Part shown: positions 21,433 through 23,755 of the stretch, in pieces
Position numbering within the stretch: the stretch's first letter is position 1
Layout: every line of letters starts with the position of its first letter
From: SIG636 sp045604285
Lineage (GTDB): Bacteria; Bacillota; Clostridia; Oscillospirales; CAG-382
Direction: 5' to 3'
DNA length: 23,755 nt
Assembly (NCBI GenBank): GCA_045604285.1
Contig: JAZUNS010000176.1
Location: 1-23,755 of the forward strand
Translations under genes and position numbers: made by a program
Notes under the pieces: generated by a model
What the model saw: only the letters and a program-made list of their open reading frames with translations
Databases searched by the model: none
What the model was told of the DNA's origin: nothing

Positions 21433-22509
21433 CTACACCTCCTTTTGCTTACCGTACAGATCAAGTATTTTTTCCATAAGCTCTTCATCGGGCTCAAAGG
21501 CTTTGTTCTTATCTAATTTGGCGTCCATAAACTCTTTTTTTACCGTTCCGTTATATTCGCCGCCGTGGCTTTCCACGTACTCGGTGTAGGCGGTGTTAAG
21601 CTCCTCAACGTATCGGTCGGCCTCCTCCGAGTACAGCAAGCGGGTATGCCCTTGGTCCTCGTACAGCACAAAGCTAAAGCGTGGGTCGTCTTTAAATTCC
21701 GCATAAAACCTATCGTAGCCGTATTCGGCGTAAACGTTGCCGTCGTCCTTGCTGTGGACTATCATAATGGAGGCGTCGGTGCTTTTCATGCCCTCCACAG
21801 CGGAAAGCTCTGCCGTATCTGCGCCAAACTTAAGCTTTTCGTAAAGGGTAACGTAGCCAAACAAGGGCTTTGCCATAAAGCCCAGATATTCCTTTCCGTG
21901 GCAAAACAGCATATCCTTGGATTCGTTAAAGCCCGCTACTATCACCGCCGCCTTAACGTCGGGGTGCAGGTTAAGCACCGCACCAACGCTGTAGCCGCCC
22001 CAGCTATGGCCAAAAAGCATAAGGGGCAGCCCTGCATACTCCTTAATGCCTTTTACGTGCCTTAGGGCGTAGTCCAGGTCTATTACCCCTTGGGGCAAGC
22101 CAACCACGTCATCGCCGCCGCTGTTATCGTTGCCTGTGGCATCGTAGGCAAAAACGTGGTAGCCCGCCTTGGCAAAGCGGTCTATAAAGGGCATATAGCC
22201 GTTATGTCCCCCGCCGCCAAGCCCGTGGGCAACCACCACAACCCCCTTGCCCGCACCTTCTCTGCGGTACTTGTAGCCCGCAAGTACGGTGCCGTCCTCG
22301 GTTTTAAAATCGCTGCGCTCTGTCAACAGCCCCTCAAAATCCGCCGTTTTATACTCCAGCCAGCTTTCGGTTTGATAGCTGTAGCCAAAAATCACCTCGT
22401 AGGCAACAACCGTCCCCAGGGGCAGAATTATCAGTGCCGTCGCCGCCGATATTGCCCCTATCCAAAGGGCAAGCCGCTTAAAAAAGCGGCTTTTTCCGTT
22501 AGCTTTCAT
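21433..22509 (-). CDS. Membrane-anchored alpha/beta hydrolase
   Basis: The 358-residue protein has one N-terminal membrane anchor (about 12-40), so the enzyme domain probably faces outward. The fold shows oxyanion-hole HGLGGGG (95-101), nucleophile elbow GHSWGG (Ser169), acid site in SKDDGN and catalytic His in QGHTR, a complete serine triad. The family includes esterases, lipases and acyl-transfer enzymes; the substrate cannot be read. The ATG at 22507-22509 is 7 bp after the trxA stop; the ribosome site is weak (AGGA). A 9-bp hairpin overlies codons 6 to 13 (22471-22492). Confidence 0.85.
   Translation of the reverse strand: MKANGKSRFFKRLALWIGAISAATALIILPLGTVVAYEVIFGYSYQTESWLEYKTADFEGLLTERSDFKTEDGTVLAGYKYRREGAGKGVVVVAHGLGGGGHNGYMPFIDRFAKAGYHVFAYDATGNDNSGGDDVVGLPQGVIDLDYALRHVKGIKEYAGLPLMLFGHSWGGYSVGAVLNLHPDVKAAVIVAGFNESKDMLFCHGKEYLGFMAKPLFGYVTLYEKLKFGADTAELSAVEGMKSTDASIMIVHSKDDGNVYAEYGYDRFYAEFKDDPRFSFVLYEDQGHTRLLYSEEADRYVEELNTAYTEYVESHGGEYNGTVKKEFMDAKLDKNKAFEPDEELMEKILDLYGKQKEV
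22471..22492. other. Hairpin at the 5' end of the hydrolase coding region
   Basis: Arms 22471-22479 and 22484-22492 form a 9-bp stem with an AAAA loop on the plus strand. On the minus strand (mRNA) it covers codons for KSRFFKRL, just after the start. It may slow translation of the hydrolase, or simply follow from its Lys/Arg/Phe-rich coding sequence. On the plus strand a T-run follows, mimicking a terminator. Confidence 0.4.
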
Positions 22510-22516
22510 ACTTTTT

Positions 22517-22828
22517 CTAATCCTGCAGCATGGCAAGGATATCCCCCTTGGAACGGTACCCAACCGCCTTGTTTGCGGTCTTTCCGCCCTTTATTACCAC
22601 AAGCGTAGGTATGCTTACCACACCAAAAAGCTGTGCCAAGCCGCCTTCAACGTCCACGTCCACCTTGCAAACCAAAAATTCGGGATGCTCTTCCGCTATC
22701 TCGTCCACCAAGGGCGAAACCATTTGGCAGGGGCCGCACCAATCGGCATAAAAATCTATAAGCACGGGCTTATCGCTGTTTTTTACAACCGTTTCAAATT
22801 CTTCAAACTTAAGCTTTTTTACTGCCAT
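22517..22828 (-). CDS. trxA: Thioredoxin
   Basis: Thioredoxin passes electrons as dithiol to disulfide targets. The 103-residue protein has the classical WCGPC active site (near residue 31), the buried Asp in IDFYADWC, and the cis-Pro loop SIPTLVV. The ATG at 22826-22828 follows AAGGAGA at 8 nt; an in-frame upstream ATG lacks such a site. It lies 13 bp after the FTR-like gene, which makes that protein its likely reductase. Confidence 0.96.
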   Translation of the reverse strand: MAVKKLKFEEFETVVKNSDKPVLIDFYADWCGPCQMVSPLVDEIAEEHPEFLVCKVDVDVEGGLAQLFGVVSIPTLVVIKGGKTANKAVGYRSKGDILAMLQD

Positions 22829-22841
22829 GGCAAAATCTCCT

Positions 22842-23042
22842 TTAATCCTTTGTTTTATAATACAGCATACAGTGACAGTAGCCTTCAAAATTCGGGTCGG
22901 CTATCTGCTCTCTAAACTCTTTGCACATACACTTGTATTCCTCTGTTTTGGGCAGTCTGCAGGGGCAATAGCCGCCTTTAAGCTTCAGCCCCTCCTTAAT
23001 GCGTGCAACAATCTCTTGATTTTCGTTAAGCTTTACCGCCAT
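22842..23042 (-). CDS. Ferredoxin:thioredoxin reductase catalytic-subunit-like protein
   Basis: Ferredoxin:thioredoxin reductase (FTR) passes electrons from ferredoxin to thioredoxin through a 4Fe-4S cluster beside a redox disulfide. This 66-residue protein has the six-Cys signature: CPC (26-28, followed by Arg), CMC (38-40) and CHC (56-58). In plant-type FTR beta the spacing between the first two pairs is longer, so this is a compact version. There is no variable (alpha) subunit gene in the window. GGAGG lies 8 nt before the ATG. It heads an operon with trxA, so it probably reduces that thioredoxin. The electron donor is inferred to be a ferredoxin. Confidence 0.88.
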   Translation of the reverse strand: MAVKLNENQEIVARIKEGLKLKGGYCPCRLPKTEEYKCMCKEFREQIADPNFEGYCHCMLYYKTKD

Positions 23043-23067
23043 GAGTATCGCCTCCTTTACGTTTTTT

Positions 23068-23096
23068 ATTATACCTGTTTGTCAAAAGCAAGTCAA
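23068..23096 (-). promoter_or_regulatory. Promoter of the FTR-like/trxA operon
   Basis: TTGACT (23091-23096), 17 bp and TATAAT (23068-23073) on the minus strand. The predicted start is about 20 nt before the FTR-like ATG. Confidence 0.85.
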
Positions 23097-23112
23097 TAAA
23101 AAGGCAAAACTA

Positions 23113-23141
23113 TTGTGTTTTTTTCTTAAATTTGTTATCAT
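23113..23141 (+). promoter_or_regulatory. Promoter of the acidic repeat lipoprotein
   Basis: TTGTGT (23113-23118), 17 bp and TATCAT (23136-23141) on the plus strand, back to back with the FTR-like promoter. AAGGGAG follows before the ATG. Confidence 0.7.
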
Positions 23142-23173
23142 ACTTAGGTAATCAAAATCAAGGGAGCATTTTT

Positions 23174-23755
23174 ATGAACAAAAGAATTATTTGTATAATA
23201 TTGGCGCTGCTTACGGCACTTTCACTCTTTGCCGCCTGCGGTGGTGACGGGGAAGCAAGCAGCTTTGCCGAAAGCTTGTTTTCTAAAGAGGAAAGCTCGG
23301 CTTCTGTCTCCGTCGAGGAAAGCTCTGCTACGGATTCTACCGCCGAATCCTCTGCCGAAAGCGAGGCAGAGCCTTCTGTAGGTGAGTCCTCTGAAAGTAG
23401 CGAAGCTTCGGAAGAAAGCGAGACCACCGAGTCTGAGCCCGAAGCGCCCGAAACTACCGAGTCTGAACCCGAAGCGCCCGAAACTACCGAGTCTGAACCC
23501 GAAGCGCCCGAGACTACCGAGTCTGAGCCCGAAGCGCCCGAGACTACCGAGTCCGAGCCCGAAGAGCCCGAGACCACCGAGTCCGAACCCGAAGCGCCCG
23601 AGACCACCGAGTCCGAGCCCGAAGTGCCCGAGACTACCGAGTCCGAGCCCGAAGCGCCCGAGACCACCGAGTCTGAACCCGAAGAGCCCGAGACTACCGA
23701 GCCCGAGCCTGAAGCACCCGAGACCACCGAGTCTGAGCCCGAAGCGCCCGAGACT
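23174..23755 (+). CDS. Acidic repeat lipoprotein, 3' end missing
   Basis: The visible 194 codons begin with a lipoprotein signal peptide (MNKRIICIILALLTALSLF, lipidated Cys22 in AAC), a Ser/Glu-rich stretch (about 30-82), and then tandem 10-residue units ETTESEPEAP from residue 83 to the window edge, with a further unit beginning. AAGGGAG lies 7 nt before the ATG at 23174. The open frame runs off the window, so any C-terminal domain is unseen. The repeats should form an extended, strongly acidic stalk on the cell surface. Such repeats are prone to copy-number change, and this may be a surface spacer or cell-wall-spanning linker. Confidence 0.9.
   Translation, partial: MNKRIICIILALLTALSLFAACGGDGEASSFAESLFSKEESSASVSVEESSATDSTAESSAESEAEPSVGESSESSEASEESETTESEPEAPETTESEPEAPETTESEPEAPETTESEPEAPETTESEPEEPETTESEPEAPETTESEPEVPETTESEPEAPETTESEPEEPETTEPEPEAPETTESEPEAPET
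23420..23755 (+). repeat. Tandem 30-bp repeats, 11 units plus a partial one
   Basis: Eleven complete in-frame 30-bp units run from 23420 to 23749, and another begins at 23750. They differ mostly at third codon positions (ACC/ACT, GAG/GAA, TCT/TCC), with few residue changes (Ala to Glu or Val, one Ser to Pro), so the protein sequence is kept by selection. The true copy number is unknown because the window ends inside the array. Confidence 0.95.

Noticed and set aside
22484..22500. Plus-strand intrinsic terminator inside the hydrolase gene
   Set aside because: No plus-strand gene precedes it; the hairpin lies in hydrolase coding sequence, and the T-run encodes its Lys residues.
23158..23727. 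Long minus-strand open frame of Ser/Gly/Val repeats opposite the lipoprotein
   Set aside because: It is the reverse-strand image of the 30-bp repeat; it has no ribosome site or promoter, whereas the plus frame has a signal peptide, ribosome site and promoter.

Overview
The window reads as chromosomal DNA of an anaerobic Gram-positive Firmicute, most likely an uncultured gut-type member of the Clostridia. Reasons: strong GGAGG ribosome sites almost everywhere, consensus sigma-A promoters, a PDZ/radical-SAM DUF512 gene next to der, the yceD-rpmF pair, tRNAs with encoded CCA, lipoproteins, and a ferredoxin:thioredoxin-reductase-like protein. I see no insertion sequence, phage module, rRNA or CRISPR array.

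Layout. 1-3062 (minus): yceD-rpmF-DUF512-der, an operon from one perfect promoter, with der cut by the window edge. 3213-5792: a small accessory patch holding a 58-residue membrane peptide, a zinc-ribbon membrane protein, a small Cro/C1-type regulator and an unclassified reverse transcriptase (RT). The RT has its own promoter and a roughly 160-nt leader that can fold into a closed 20-bp stem. 5793-10258 (minus): trmL-mnmE-mnmG-rsmG, tightly overlapped genes for tRNA wobble-base and 16S rRNA modification. 10407-17751 (plus): secA, two unknown membrane proteins, asnB and mscS, ending in a hairpin terminator. 17937-19536: a more A+T-rich accessory module in which a divergent HTH regulator faces a PH-like membrane protein and a lipoprotein. 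19742-20859 (minus): tRNA-Met, tRNA-Glu and an atypical glycerophosphodiesterase-family gene. 20860-21163: a 300-bp gap with structured DNA and no gene. 21164-23096 (minus): a redox operon (FTR-like protein, thioredoxin) continuing into an alpha/beta hydrolase and a small membrane protein. 23174-end (plus): the start of an acidic repeat lipoprotein, cut by the window edge.

Most of the window is housekeeping: translation and tRNA modification, protein export, asparagine synthesis and osmotic safety. The best candidate for an undescribed system is the RT at 4382-5584 with its leader RNA at 5598-5738. The promoter, a structured RNA whose 5' and 3' ends pair, and the RT follow each other as in retrons and some defence-associated RTs, but the RT lacks the retron signature motifs and carries no intron maturase or DGR features. 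Secondary points of interest are the minimal FTR-like/thioredoxin operon, the two regulator-controlled accessory modules, and the structured gap near 20950-21057.
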